Part shown: positions 7,587 through 15,866 of the stretch, one piece after another | Position numbering within the stretch: position 1 is the stretch's first letter | Layout: every line of letters begins with the position of its first letter | DNA from: Pelotomaculum sp. UBA5255 | GTDB taxonomy: Bacteria; Bacillota; Desulfotomaculia; Desulfotomaculales; Pelotomaculaceae | DNA: 31,748 nt | Assembly (NCBI GenBank): GCA_002408725.1 | Contig: DHTR01000058.1 | Coordinates: 366 to 32,113, forward strand | Direction: 5' to 3' | Made by a program: the position numbers and the translations under genes | The notes under the pieces: generated by a model | Seen by the model: only the letters and a program-made list of their open reading frames with translations | Told to the model about the DNA's origin: nothing | Database searches by the model: none

Positions 7587-8995
7587 GCCACCAGAGTTAC
7601 TTGTTCAGCCCCGTTACCCGCTTGAGCGGCCTTATGTCCGTAGAAGTCCTGGTCGAAGAAAGACGGATCGTAGAGGCAAATGCCAGCAGCACCATGTTCC
7701 GGGGTTTCGAGTGGATTATGGGCGACCGCCAGGCCGCCGACGCTGTCTACATGACCCAGCGGGTTTGCGGCATCTGCTCCCTGGCCCACGGCGCCACGGC
7801 CAGCTATCTGCTGGATGAGCTGTACGACAACGAACTGACCGAAAACGCCCAGATCCTGCGTAACATCATGTACGCAGCGGACTTTTTACAGAACCACATT
7901 CGGCATTTTTACCTTTTCAGCCTGCCCGACTTCGTGGTCATGCCCGATCGCCCTCCCTTTCACGGTCAAAACCTCATGGACGCCCGGCTTAATCCGGAGG
8001 ATAACCGGCGCCTGGCAGGAAACTATTTCGAGGCAGTTAAATTCGCTCAGAGAAGCCACGAAATCCTGGCCCTGTTCGGGGGCAAGGCCCCCCACCAGCA
8101 CAGTTTCGTGCACGGAGGTGTTTCGGTGGCCCCAACGGCGGACAAAATCAACCGGGCGCAGGCCCTGATTCACGATATTGGTGAATTTGTTAAAGGAACT
8201 CTAATTCCGGACACCGAGCTGATTTCCCGCGTGTACGGCGACTATTACCGGATTGGCATAGCACCTGCCCGCTATTTGTCTTTCGGGCTGTTTAAATTCG
8301 GCAGTAAAAATGAGCGAATCTTATGGAGAAATGGCGTGCTGGCCGATGGCCGGCTCACACTCCCACAGACGGAGCGGATCCATGAGGACATCTCCCATGC
8401 CTGGTTTGAAACAGCAGGCAGCCAGGAGCCTCAACAAAAGGAACTCAAGCCCAACCCCTCTAAGCCCGGCGCATACACCTGGATTAAATCGGTGCGCTAT
8501 GCGGGCCTGCCCTTTCAGGTGGGTCCGTTGGCCCGCATGATCATCAACGGTCGGTACAGCGGCGGAAGTTCAACCATGGACCGGATTTGTGCCCGCTCCC
8601 TGGAAACCCTATTGCTGACGGAACTGGTTCAGGAGTGGCTGAAAAAACTTACGCCCGGTCCGCCTCCTATCCGTCAGAAAAACAGGGCCATAAAAACGGA
8701 GGTAACCGCTACCACGGACGCAATGAGAGGCGCTCTCCTGCACAGTGCCCGAATTGTCGATGACAAGGTCGTGTGGTACAACATCATCACACCGACGGTC
8801 TGGAACTTTTCCCCAAAAGATGCTCACGGCCAGCGTGGCCCGGCAGAAAATGCTCTGGTGGGTACGGAGATTCCCACTTCAGACCTGCTGTTCACCATTC
8901 TGGGGCGGATCATCCGCTCCTTCGATCCGTGCATGCCCTGCGCTGCCCATGTGCTGGACTGCCGGGGAAATGTTGAGGCCAAAATGGTACTATAG
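7583..8995 (+). CDS. [NiFe]-hydrogenase large subunit with altered RxEGH motif
   Basis: 470-aa catalytic subunit carrying the Ni-Fe(CN)2CO centre. Four metal cysteines are present: C62 and C65 in RVCGICSLAH and C450 and C453 in DPCMPCAAH. The 14 residues after H456 form a cleavable tail, consistent with the adjacent protease. PTVWNFSPKDAHGQRGPAE and the MRGAL arginine region, conserved near the active site, are present (AMRG replaces APRG). The N-terminal motif, normally PxTRIEGH, reads PVTRLSGL (10-17): S15 replaces the glutamate that relays protons from the Ni-bound cysteine, and L17 replaces the histidine. Length is short compared with the usual 550-600 aa, as in several group-1 variants of Firmicutes. 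Translationally coupled to the small subunit by ATGA. Confidence 0.95.
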   Translation: MSHQSYLFSPVTRLSGLMSVEVLVEERRIVEANASSTMFRGFEWIMGDRQAADAVYMTQRVCGICSLAHGATASYLLDELYDNELTENAQILRNIMYAADFLQNHIRHFYLFSLPDFVVMPDRPPFHGQNLMDARLNPEDNRRLAGNYFEAVKFAQRSHEILALFGGKAPHQHSFVHGGVSVAPTADKINRAQALIHDIGEFVKGTLIPDTELISRVYGDYYRIGIAPARYLSFGLFKFGSKNERILWRNGVLADGRLTLPQTERIHEDISHAWFETAGSQEPQQKELKPNPSKPGAYTWIKSVRYAGLPFQVGPLARMIINGRYSGGSSTMDRICARSLETLLLTELVQEWLKKLTPGPPPIRQKNRAIKTEVTATTDAMRGALLHSARIVDDKVVWYNIITPTVWNFSPKDAHGQRGPAENALVGTEIPTSDLLFTILGRIIRSFDPCMPCAAHVLDCRGNVEAKMVL

Positions 8996-9146
8996 TTCTT
9001 CATGGCTAGAGGTGGCTTACCTGGCTTAAAACGCCGGGCATCAGATTCCCCTGCCTACCATCCGGAAGTAACTCGCATCAAGATCTAATAATACCGTTAG
9101 TGAAATTGGGAAATATGGTTTTCTTGAGCTCAGGGAGGTGGGATGG

Positions 9147-9377
9147 ATGTGCCTGGCCGTACCCGGTCGTGTAGTAGAGGCAAGCCCCGGCGAATCCTGG
9201 GCTGTTGTCGAAAGCTTTGGGCTGCGTTTACAGGTGGGAACCCAGCTGGTGGGGGAAGTAAAAACCGGTGAATACCTGATGGTCCATGCAGGATACGCCA
9301 TCGAAAAGGTTGATCTTTTAGAAGCCGGGAAGCAAATGCGCATTTTGGAGGAGCTTTTAGGTGCCGGACCTGGTTAG
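9147..9377 (+). CDS. hypC: hydrogenase maturation chaperone HypC
   Basis: 76-aa chaperone that, with HypD, carries the Fe(CN)2CO unit and delivers it to the large subunit precursor. The start is ATG at 9147, giving the obligatory MCLAVPG N-terminus whose Cys2 becomes the ligand after Met removal; GGGAGGTG lies 6 nt upstream. An in-frame GTG at 9138 would bury Cys2 and is rejected. The characteristic GEYLMVHAGYAIEKVD stretch follows. It overlaps hypD by 17 bp, so translation is probably coupled. The 151-nt gap after the large subunit holds no convincing gene. Confidence 0.96.
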   Translation: MCLAVPGRVVEASPGESWAVVESFGLRLQVGTQLVGEVKTGEYLMVHAGYAIEKVDLLEAGKQMRILEELLGAGPG

Positions 9378-10470
9378 ACTGCACAACCCCGCTTTAGCCC
9401 GCAAACTGGTGGCCCGGGTGGCCGCCCGGGCTAACCTGCTGGCAGGGCGCCTGGGGCGCCGCCCGTTCTTGATGGAGGTGTGCGGCACCCATACCGCAGC
9501 CATTTCCCGCAGCGGAATACGCAGCTTATTAAAAGAAACCATAGAGTTGCGCAGCGGGCCGGGATGCCCGGTTTGCGTCACCGCAGTACAAGATCTGGAT
9601 GCTGTCATCGGCCTGGCCCGGTTACCGGGTGTAACCGTGGCTACTTTCGGAGATCTGATCCGGGTACCAGGCAGTGCTTCCTCGCTCGAAGAAGAAAGGG
9701 CCAGGGGCGCCGGGGTGCGCGTGATTTATTCCCCGACCGAAGCGGTAGACCTGGCCAGGGCCAACCCCGGCGAGGAAGTTATCCTTACCGGTGTGGGCTT
9801 TGAAACCACCACCCCACTGGTGGCTCTGGCTATTACAAAGGCAAAGCAGCGCCGGCTCCGCAACTTCAGCGTCCTCTCCCTGCACAAGCAAGTGCCACCG
9901 GCCCTGCGCACTCTTTTATCCGGCCCGGAACCTGTCGCAGACGGCCTACTTCTACCGGGCCACGTCTGCGCGGTGACCGGCCGTCGGGTTTTTGATTTCA
10001 TCGCTTCGAAGTACGGGGTACCGGCCGTGGTAACAGGCTTTGAACCTGTTGACATCCTGGGGGCCGTCCTGATCCTCCTGGATCTTCTGCTGCGGCAGGA
10101 GCCGGTCGTGGTCAATGGCTACACCCGGGTGGTCAGGGAAGATGGAAACCCGCTTGCCAGGGAACTGATCCAGGCCTGCTTTGACTACGACCGGGCCCTT
10201 TGGCGCGGTCTCGGGCCGATTCCGGACAGCGGGTTAAACCTGCGTCATACTTATCGCAACTACGACGCCGCGCTGAAATTCCCGCTGCCTACTCCGCCTG
10301 TCCGGGTACGGGAGGACTGCCGCTGCGGTGATTTGCTGATGGGAAGGATCGCCCCGCCGCAATGCCCCCTATTTGCGCACGCCTGCACACCGGTCCATCC
10401 CGCCGGCCCCTGCATGGTCTCCACGGAGGGTGCCTGTTCGATTTATTACCAACTTGAGCGAAGTTGTTAA
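9361..10470 (+). CDS. hypD: hydrogenase maturation protein HypD
   Basis: 369-aa [4Fe-4S] protein that forms the scaffold for Fe(CN)2CO assembly with HypC and HypE. Family motifs: CGTHTAAISRSG (about 41), GPGCPVCVT (about 62-70), TGVGFETTTP (about 142), and the C-terminal cluster of cysteines CRCGDLLMG, PPQCPLF, HACTP, GPCMVS and GACSIYY (about 320-364), which include the Fe-S ligands. Length is typical. Start GTG at 9361 with GGAGGAG 7 nt upstream, inside the hypC reading frame. Confidence 0.97.
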   Translation: MPDLVRLHNPALARKLVARVAARANLLAGRLGRRPFLMEVCGTHTAAISRSGIRSLLKETIELRSGPGCPVCVTAVQDLDAVIGLARLPGVTVATFGDLIRVPGSASSLEEERARGAGVRVIYSPTEAVDLARANPGEEVILTGVGFETTTPLVALAITKAKQRRLRNFSVLSLHKQVPPALRTLLSGPEPVADGLLLPGHVCAVTGRRVFDFIASKYGVPAVVTGFEPVDILGAVLILLDLLLRQEPVVVNGYTRVVREDGNPLARELIQACFDYDRALWRGLGPIPDSGLNLRHTYRNYDAALKFPLPTPPVRVREDCRCGDLLMGRIAPPQCPLFAHACTPVHPAGPCMVSTEGACSIYYQLERSC

Positions 10471-10503
10471 GTCGGAGTAATTTTCTGTGAGATTAAAACC
10501 GCA

Positions 10504-10534
10504 CCTGCAGTTATCAAGAACCGTCTTGTGCAGG
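10504..10534 (+). other. hairpin between hypD and hypE
   Basis: CCTGCA (10504-10509) pairs with TGCAGG (10529-10534) and, after a 5-nt bulge, CAAGA (10515-10519) pairs with TCTTG (10524-10528) around loop ACCG: 11 pairs. No U-tract follows, so it is not a standard terminator. It sits in the 114-nt gap between hypD and hypE, the only sizeable gap within hypC-hypF, and could mark an mRNA processing or stability element. Confidence 0.45.
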
Positions 10535-10584
10535 CAACTGAGCAAACAGATAATTAGCAATGCACGCGGAAAGAGGTGGTTGGC

Positions 10585-11601
10585 ATGCACCGAAAAAATA
10601 CGGATATTATACTCCTGGCTCACGGTGACGGCGGGGCGCTGACCCGGGAGTTAATCGAGGGTTTATTCCTCAAGCACTTCACCGGTGAAAAATTGCGGCC
10701 CCTGGCGGACGCCGCTATCCTGCCCCCCCGCAGGGGAAGGCTGGCCCTGACCACCGACTCCTTTGTCGTCAGCCCACTCTTTTTTCCCGGTGGGGACATC
10801 GGTAAGCTGGCCGTGTGCGGCACCGTAAACGATCTGGCTGTGAGCGGGGCCCTTCCGTGCTACCTGGCGGCCTCCTTTATAATTGAAGAAGGCCTGAACC
10901 TCTCCGTACTGGAAAACGTAGCGGCATCAATGGCCCGGACCTGCCTGGAAGCCGGCGTCGAAATTGCGGCAGGGGACACCAAGGTGGTGGAACGGGGACA
11001 CCTGGATAAACTCTTTATTACCACCACAGGCGTAGGCTGGCTCCCGGAAAATATCGACCTCGGCTGCCACCGGATTACCCCCGGCGACATGGTACTGGTC
11101 AGCGGTAGGCTGGGGGACCACGGAATGGCGGTGCTTAACGAACGGTTTGGCCTGGACCTGAACAGCCGGGTGACAAGCGACTGCGCCCCCCTTAACCGGA
11201 TCCTGGCGGAGCTCCTGGGTTGCTGCCCGGGGGTGAAGCTGGCACGCGACCTGACCCGGGGCGGACTGGCCACAGCAGTAAAAGAAATTGCTCTAGCGGC
11301 GGGTGTGGACATCTGGCTGGAGGAAGCCGCCGTACCGGTAGCGCCGGAGGTCGGGTCAGCGGCCGGGGTACTGGGGCTGGACCCGCTCTACCTGGCCAAC
11401 GAGGGAAAATTCCTGGCCGTTGTCGATCCTTTGGAAGCGCTCCCGGCCCTCGACCTCCTGCGCAGACACCCCCTGGGGCGAATGGCAGCCCTGGTTGGAG
11501 AAACGCGCCCGGGCAAGGGCGGCGCCTATCTAAAAACCGCCCTGGGCGGTACAAAGATCCTGGAACTGCAGGCCGGCGCCCCCCTGCCGCGGATCTGCTA
11601 G
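10585..11601 (+). CDS. hypE: carbamoyl-phosphate-derived cyanide synthesis protein HypE
   Basis: 338-aa PurM/AIR-synthetase-like ATPase that dehydrates the thiocarboxamide placed by HypF on its own C-terminal cysteine, producing the CN ligands. N-terminal LLAHGDGGALT, the AAGDTKVVERG segment with the ATP-binding Asp/Lys residues, and the diagnostic C-terminus PRIC with the acceptor Cys as last residue. Start ATG at 10585, with GAGGTGG 5 nt upstream; an upstream GTG at 10576 overlaps that site. It precedes hypF by 28 nt. Confidence 0.97.
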   Translation: MHRKNTDIILLAHGDGGALTRELIEGLFLKHFTGEKLRPLADAAILPPRRGRLALTTDSFVVSPLFFPGGDIGKLAVCGTVNDLAVSGALPCYLAASFIIEEGLNLSVLENVAASMARTCLEAGVEIAAGDTKVVERGHLDKLFITTTGVGWLPENIDLGCHRITPGDMVLVSGRLGDHGMAVLNERFGLDLNSRVTSDCAPLNRILAELLGCCPGVKLARDLTRGGLATAVKEIALAAGVDIWLEEAAVPVAPEVGSAAGVLGLDPLYLANEGKFLAVVDPLEALPALDLLRRHPLGRMAALVGETRPGKGGAYLKTALGGTKILELQAGAPLPRIC

Positions 11602-11629
11602 GTTACTTTGGGAGGAAGGTGATAACTAG

Positions 11630-13957
11630 ATGCCGGAACAGCCCGTACGCTGCCGGTTCAAGATCAGCGGCGCTGTACAGGGCGTAGGATTTCGCCCCTT
11701 TGTATTCAACCTGGCGGCAAAATACTGCCTGGGGGGCAGGGTATATAACGATGCCAAAGGGGTGGTCATCGACGTGGAAGGCGATGCGGAAAGGGTTGCC
11801 GGATTCGACCGCGAGCTGGAGACCGGCCCGCCGCCCCCGGCCCGTATTGATCGGATCATAAAAAAGGTTCTTCCAGTCCAGGGCTGCCGGGAATTTTTCA
11901 TTGAGCTGAACAGTGTGGGCGCGGCAGGAGATATCCCTCTGCCGCCCGATCTCGCCGTCTGCCCGGTCTGCCGGAAGGAGCTGGCAGACCCCGGCGACCG
12001 CCGTTTCCGTTACTCTTTTATCAACTGTACAGCCTGCGGGCCGCGCCTTACCATCGTCGAGTCGCTTCCCTACGACCGCTGCCGGACATCGATGAAAGCC
12101 TTCCCCATGTGCCCGGAATGTACCCGGGAATACCGGGACCCGGCCGACCGCCGGTTTCACGCTCAACCGGCTGCATGCCCCGCCTGCGGTCCGCAGGCGG
12201 TCCTGGTGGACCGACAGGGACACCCGGCGTCAGACGGAAGCGCCTGGTTAACAACAGCGGGGTACTTCTTAAAGAAAGGTCGGATCTTGGCGGTGAAAGG
12301 GCTGGGCGGCTTTCATTTGTCCTGCGACGCCGCCAACCCGACAGCTGTCGCCGAACTGCGCCGCCGCAAGGACCGGCCAACCAAGCCCTTTGCGGTTATG
12401 TTTCGTGATCTCGAAATCGCGGAGCAGCACTGCCACCTCACACAGCCCGAGGCGGAGCTCCTCCGCTCCCCGGCCGCACCTATTGTTCTGCTTAGAAAAA
12501 GGACCGGCTGCAACCTGCCCCCGAATCTTGCACCCGGCCTCAATACACTGGGAGTCATGCTCCCCTACACGCCCCTGCACCTGCTCCTTTTGCAGGAGGG
12601 TCCGCCCGCGCTGGTCATGACCAGCGGAAACCGGGGCGGCCTACCCCTGGTGGCAGATAACCGGCAAGCCCTGGAGCAGCTCGGAGGCATGGCCGACTAC
12701 TTCCTCTGGCACGACCGGGACATCGTCCGACGCTGCGACGATTCCGTCACTGCGCTGATAGGCGGCGAAAGCCTGTTTTTTCGCCGCTCCAGGGGCTGCG
12801 TTCCGCTCCCACTGGACGTCCCTGTAGATCCCGGCACCCCTGCCGCGCTGGGTATCGGCGGCGACATGAAAAACGCCTTCTGCCTGGTCCACAGGGGCAG
12901 AGCCTACCTGAGCCAGCACATCGGCGAGGTGGATAACTTTGAAGGGCTGCAAAACCTGGCAGAAAGCGTGGACACCTTCTGCCGGCTGATCAGCGTCAGG
13001 CCGGTGATAATTGCTTGTGATCTCCATCCGGAATACCGGTCTTCGAAGCTGGCCGGGGAATTGGCGGCAAAGCTTGGGGCCGGCCTTCACCCAGGCGTTC
13101 AGCACCACCATGCCCACCTTGCTTCCTGCATGGCGGAAAACGTTGTGGAAGGCGAAGTGATCGGGATCATCCTGGACGGTACCGGCTACGGCCCGGATGG
13201 CCGCCTCCGGGGTTTTGAAGTCATGGCAGGCGGCTACCGGCATTATAGAAGGGAATATCACCTGGCCTACGTTCCCCTTCCGGGGGGCGAGCAGGCCGTG
13301 CGCAACCCCTGGCTGACCGCCGTCGCCTACCTGATGACTTTTTTAGGGCAAAGGGGGAAAGCTGCTGCAAAGAGCTTCTTCCCGGACCGGCTGCAGGAAC
13401 TTTTAACAGTAGAAAAAATGCTTGCCGCCGGCTTCAACTCCCCGCCGGCTTCCAGCTGCGGAAGACTTTTTGATGCCGTGGCGGCTCTCCTCGGACTATG
13501 TTCAGAGAACACCTATGAAGGTGAGGCCGCAGTGCTGCTGGGCAGCCTGGCCCCCTGGTTTCCCGCCGGTCCGGTAAGCCGATCTGCAGGTCCTGAAATC
13601 CGGCCCTACCCCTTCACCTTCCAGGGGGCCTCCGTCAACCCGGCGCCTGCGCTGGAGGCGATTCTCGCGGATATCAGCAGAGGCACAGCCGCCCTCACGA
13701 TTGCAAGGCGCTTCCACGATACCATTATCGCCATCGTTCTGGAGGCTGCCCGGAGGGTCCGGGAAAAAACCGGGCTATCCAGGGTTGCTCTGAGTGGGGG
13801 CACCTGGCAGAACCGGTATTTGCTCGGTGTTGCCAAATTAGTTCTGGAATACAACGGCTTTACTGTTTTCCAGCAACGGCTGGTACCGCCCGGAGACGGC
13901 GGCCTGTCCCTGGGTCAGGCCCTGATTGCCTGCAAGCAGCTGGACCCCCGGTTCTAA
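11630..13957 (+). CDS. hypF: carbamoyltransferase HypF
   Basis: 775-aa enzyme that converts carbamoyl phosphate to carbamoyl-AMP and transfers the carbamoyl group to HypE. Domains in order: acylphosphatase-like (about 5-90, AVQGVGFRPFVFNLA), two zinc fingers (CPVC...CTAC at about 108-138 and CPEC...CPAC at about 158-185), YrdC-like carbamate-AMP domain (about 205-385, with KGLGGFHLSCDA and RRRKDRPTKPFAVM), and Kae1-like domain (about 395-770, with QHHHAHLASCMAEN and ILDGTGYGPDG). Length is typical. GGAGGAAGGTG lies upstream of the ATG at 11630. Last gene of the hydrogenase/hyp operon. hypA and hypB are not seen and must be elsewhere or replaced. Confidence 0.97.
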   Translation: MPEQPVRCRFKISGAVQGVGFRPFVFNLAAKYCLGGRVYNDAKGVVIDVEGDAERVAGFDRELETGPPPPARIDRIIKKVLPVQGCREFFIELNSVGAAGDIPLPPDLAVCPVCRKELADPGDRRFRYSFINCTACGPRLTIVESLPYDRCRTSMKAFPMCPECTREYRDPADRRFHAQPAACPACGPQAVLVDRQGHPASDGSAWLTTAGYFLKKGRILAVKGLGGFHLSCDAANPTAVAELRRRKDRPTKPFAVMFRDLEIAEQHCHLTQPEAELLRSPAAPIVLLRKRTGCNLPPNLAPGLNTLGVMLPYTPLHLLLLQEGPPALVMTSGNRGGLPLVADNRQALEQLGGMADYFLWHDRDIVRRCDDSVTALIGGESLFFRRSRGCVPLPLDVPVDPGTPAALGIGGDMKNAFCLVHRGRAYLSQHIGEVDNFEGLQNLAESVDTFCRLISVRPVIIACDLHPEYRSSKLAGELAAKLGAGLHPGVQHHHAHLASCMAENVVEGEVIGIILDGTGYGPDGRLRGFEVMAGGYRHYRREYHLAYVPLPGGEQAVRNPWLTAVAYLMTFLGQRGKAAAKSFFPDRLQELLTVEKMLAAGFNSPPASSCGRLFDAVAALLGLCSENTYEGEAAVLLGSLAPWFPAGPVSRSAGPEIRPYPFTFQGASVNPAPALEAILADISRGTAALTIARRFHDTIIAIVLEAARRVREKTGLSRVALSGGTWQNRYLLGVAKLVLEYNGFTVFQQRLVPPGDGGLSLGQALIACKQLDPRF

Positions 13958-13960
13958 CTC

Positions 13961-13989
13961 CAAGTTGAGCAACTAACTTGCGCTGTTTT
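13961..13989. terminator. weak terminator-like hairpin after hypF
   Basis: CAAGTT (13961-13966) and AACTTG (13975-13980) form a 6-bp stem around an 8-nt loop, 4 nt after the hypF stop; CGCTGTTTTATT follows on the plus strand. It lies between convergent genes and may serve both. Confidence 0.4.
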
Positions 13990-14019
13990 ATTAAAGATGA
14001 TCTTTCCGGGGGCTTCGAT

Positions 14020-14205
14020 CTAAGGTTCCCTGGATACAGGCTTTAAATGGTCGGCAATCTCCCTGAGCGTTTTGGCCATCTGTTCGTGCGCTCTCATAAA
14101 CCTCCAGACCGCAAGTAAAAAAATGATATAAAAGAAAGCTGTTACCAAACCAATTAAAACCCCTACAGCGCTTACCATACCGCCAAGCCAATTGTCCATC
14201 ATCAT
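14020..14205 (-). CDS. small single-pass membrane protein, unknown
   Basis: 61-aa protein with one long hydrophobic segment (about 8-35, VSAVGVLIGLVTAFFYIIFLLAV) followed by an Arg/Glu-rich amphipathic tail (RAHEQMAKTLREIADHLK) that should lie in the cytoplasm. Start chosen at the first of three ATGs (14205), with AAGGGGG 8 nt upstream; the upstream in-frame extension has no ribosome site. I do not recognise a family. It converges with hypF and has the minus-strand terminator at 14285-14318 just upstream, so it has its own promoter or none that I can define. Confidence 0.65.
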   Translation of the reverse strand: MMMDNWLGGMVSAVGVLIGLVTAFFYIIFLLAVWRFMRAHEQMAKTLREIADHLKPVSREP

Positions 14206-14284
14206 TTTTTTTACCCCCTTTAAAAGTCTAGCATTTATCGCAGAAGCCCTCATTATGTGTTTATGTGGATGAAATTCCTCTCCA

Positions 14285-14318
14285 TTTTATTAAAAGGAAA
14301 AACCTACCAATCGGTAGG
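14285..14318 (-). terminator. intrinsic terminator, minus strand
   Basis: Minus-strand hairpin CCTACC-GATT-GGTAGG (14318-14303) followed by TTTTTCCTTTT. Well placed to end the transcript of the membrane protein gene at 14552-15418, leaving a 3' UTR of about 230 nt. Confidence 0.8.
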
Positions 14319-14551
14319 CCTAATGCTCACTGAAGACATTTAAGGATCACATGTATACGTTTATCAGGCTTATGTTTCGCTCCCCTAAATGTGTGAACAC
14401 AATTAATCCTGGGCAAAGAACCTGCCTCGACACTCAAACGCCTTGGGGAGTTTTCTTGCATTTTCCCGGCCTTTGTGCCGTTCTCAAATATTGCTTTTTT
14501 TAGAATCCCACATTCCTTCACTTCCAACGGAAGCGATCAGCAAGGTTTTCC

Positions 14552-15418
14552 TCACCCGGATGTTGGCTTTTTGGGCTCATCGGGCTCATCCGGCTCATCG
14601 GGCTCATCCTCCCCTGGATCCTTTGTAGGTTTGACGTCCGGCTCTTCCACTGCCGGCTTATCTGTGTCGCTGTCACCCGGCGTAGCTTGCGGCCGTACAG
14701 TGGCGCCCTCGGAATCAGGCATGCTGCCCGGTTGGGCCGGCTCACTACCCTGTTCCTGTGCCGGACCTGACACAGAGCCTGTCGACTGGGCCGGCGTACC
14801 GCTATTATCAGTCTTTTCAGGCTCAGGCTCCAGCTGCCTGGGAGCGGATTGAGAAGGCTTTGGTGGTGTTAGGTTCCCAGTCGTTGAATCCACTGCTGGA
14901 AGACCTCCCGACAAGCTCTCCCCTGCCGGATCAGTTTTATCCGTAGCACCGGAAGGCTCTCCTGCTGGAGTAACCGCCGGCTGAACCGTTACTTCACCGG
15001 CAGGCTGAGTTATTTCGTCCAGGACCTTGCCCCCAAAGGCATAGGGCCAGGCTGCCCATACGCCCACCATTAATAGAACCGGCAGGGCCACAGCAGGAAG
15101 CCGGTAAAAAGCTGTTGCCGCCAGCAATACGAAGCCGGCCGCCCACAGGCAATAGTGGCAGGGGATGATCATCTCGGTGTGCCAGCTCCAGAGGGCGTAG
15201 CCGGTTAACAGAACATGGAACCCTACACCGACCCAGAGCAAATGGGCGGTCCAGCGGAAGTTTATCAGGATTGCCATCATACATATTACATAATAAGTTA
15301 CACCTAAGTAGGCAAGGTAATTGGCCGCGCCGCGGGCAGCAATGATGGCTGCGACCAGGGCCAGGAGAGCCAGGATTTTTCGGCTGTCCGGGTACTTGAT
15401 GCTATTCGATCCATACAT
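14552..15418 (-). CDS. polytopic membrane protein with in-membrane CxxC and acidic Pro-rich tail
   Basis: About 288 aa. The N-terminal half has some five hydrophobic segments (about 15-45, 52-68, 78-92, 97-113, 117-135). PCHYCLWAAGF places a CxxC at the start of one helix, recalling thiol-oxidising VKOR/DsbB-type proteins, but I cannot confirm that family. From about residue 140 the protein is a low-complexity tail rich in Pro, Glu, Ser, Thr and Asp, ending in four DEP repeats and PKKPTSG, probably a disordered extracytoplasmic or wall-spanning region. ATG at 15418 is chosen; GAGGAG is 15 nt away, further than usual. An in-frame GTG at 15445 without a site would add nine residues. The start is therefore uncertain. 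Confidence 0.75.
   Translation of the reverse strand: MYGSNSIKYPDSRKILALLALVAAIIAARGAANYLAYLGVTYYVICMMAILINFRWTAHLLWVGVGFHVLLTGYALWSWHTEMIIPCHYCLWAAGFVLLAATAFYRLPAVALPVLLMVGVWAAWPYAFGGKVLDEITQPAGEVTVQPAVTPAGEPSGATDKTDPAGESLSGGLPAVDSTTGNLTPPKPSQSAPRQLEPEPEKTDNSGTPAQSTGSVSGPAQEQGSEPAQPGSMPDSEGATVRPQATPGDSDTDKPAVEEPDVKPTKDPGEDEPDEPDEPDEPKKPTSG
14573..14608. repeat. 9-bp tandem repeat, four copies
   Basis: Four consecutive copies of GGGCTCATC (third copy CGGCTCATC). They encode the DEPDEPDEPDEP end of the membrane protein on the minus strand. In-frame, so copy-number change would lengthen or shorten the tail by three residues. Confidence 0.9.
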
Positions 15419-15505
15419 TTGTTCTAATAAACACTCCTCTATCACTTGAGTACAAAAACATTGTTTTCCTGTTAAATAATCGGTATAAAATGCGATGTTT
15501 GGGTT

Positions 15506-15537
15506 GGTATAGATAGATTTTACCTATCTATCATACC
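15506..15537. other. imperfect inverted repeat upstream of the CxxC membrane protein
   Basis: GGTAT-A-GATAGA (15506-15517) and TCTATC-ATACC (15527-15537) match over 11 bp with a single bulged A and a 9-nt loop. It lies about 90 bp upstream of the start codon, a plausible operator position. It belongs to the gene-poor stretch 15446-16000. The stretch also holds a second perfect hairpin (CCGCTGG-5-CCAGCGG, 15687-15705), a doubtful 23-codon ORF (15867-15938) and the terminator at 15932-15964; I see no other gene there. Confidence 0.4.
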
Positions 15538-15866
15538 ATGAACTTCCCTGGAAATAACATTCTGGGCTACCTTTAAAAGTGTAGTTGTAAATTTATTCGC
15601 ACAAATGCTATATTGGCTCCCAAACAAGTTCGGCGTTAACGTGCGTGTTCGATCGAAATTAAACCTACATCGCTGATTTTCATCCTCCGCTGGTCGCTCC
15701 AGCGGCATGGATGTCTATTTAATTAAAGAGTTGCGACGAATATTGCCGCTGTTGACGAGTATTGGAACAAACAAATCAGACACTTCAGGATATGTAAAAC
15801 ACTCTTCTTAATCTTAGACGTCGGGAAATGCAAAAAGGTTTAAATTATTTGTTTTAAAGGAAAAAG

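Noticed and set aside
9002..9088. 28-codon ORF between the large subunit and hypC
   Set aside because: ATG follows the previous stop closely but no Shine-Dalgarno is present and the peptide resembles nothing I know.
11603..12223. 206-codon frame antisense to hypF (and a similar one at 12641-13261)
   Set aside because: Long antisense frames are expected in GC-rich DNA; hypF motifs occupy the other strand and no ribosome sites are seen.
14327..14527. 66-codon minus-strand frame (TTG start) ending just before the terminator at 14285-14318
   Set aside because: No ribosome site and unremarkable sequence; more likely the 3' UTR of the CxxC membrane protein gene.
15520..15708. 62-codon minus-strand frame in the gap 15446-16000
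   Set aside because: Covers two hairpins, lacks a ribosome site and has no familiar sequence.
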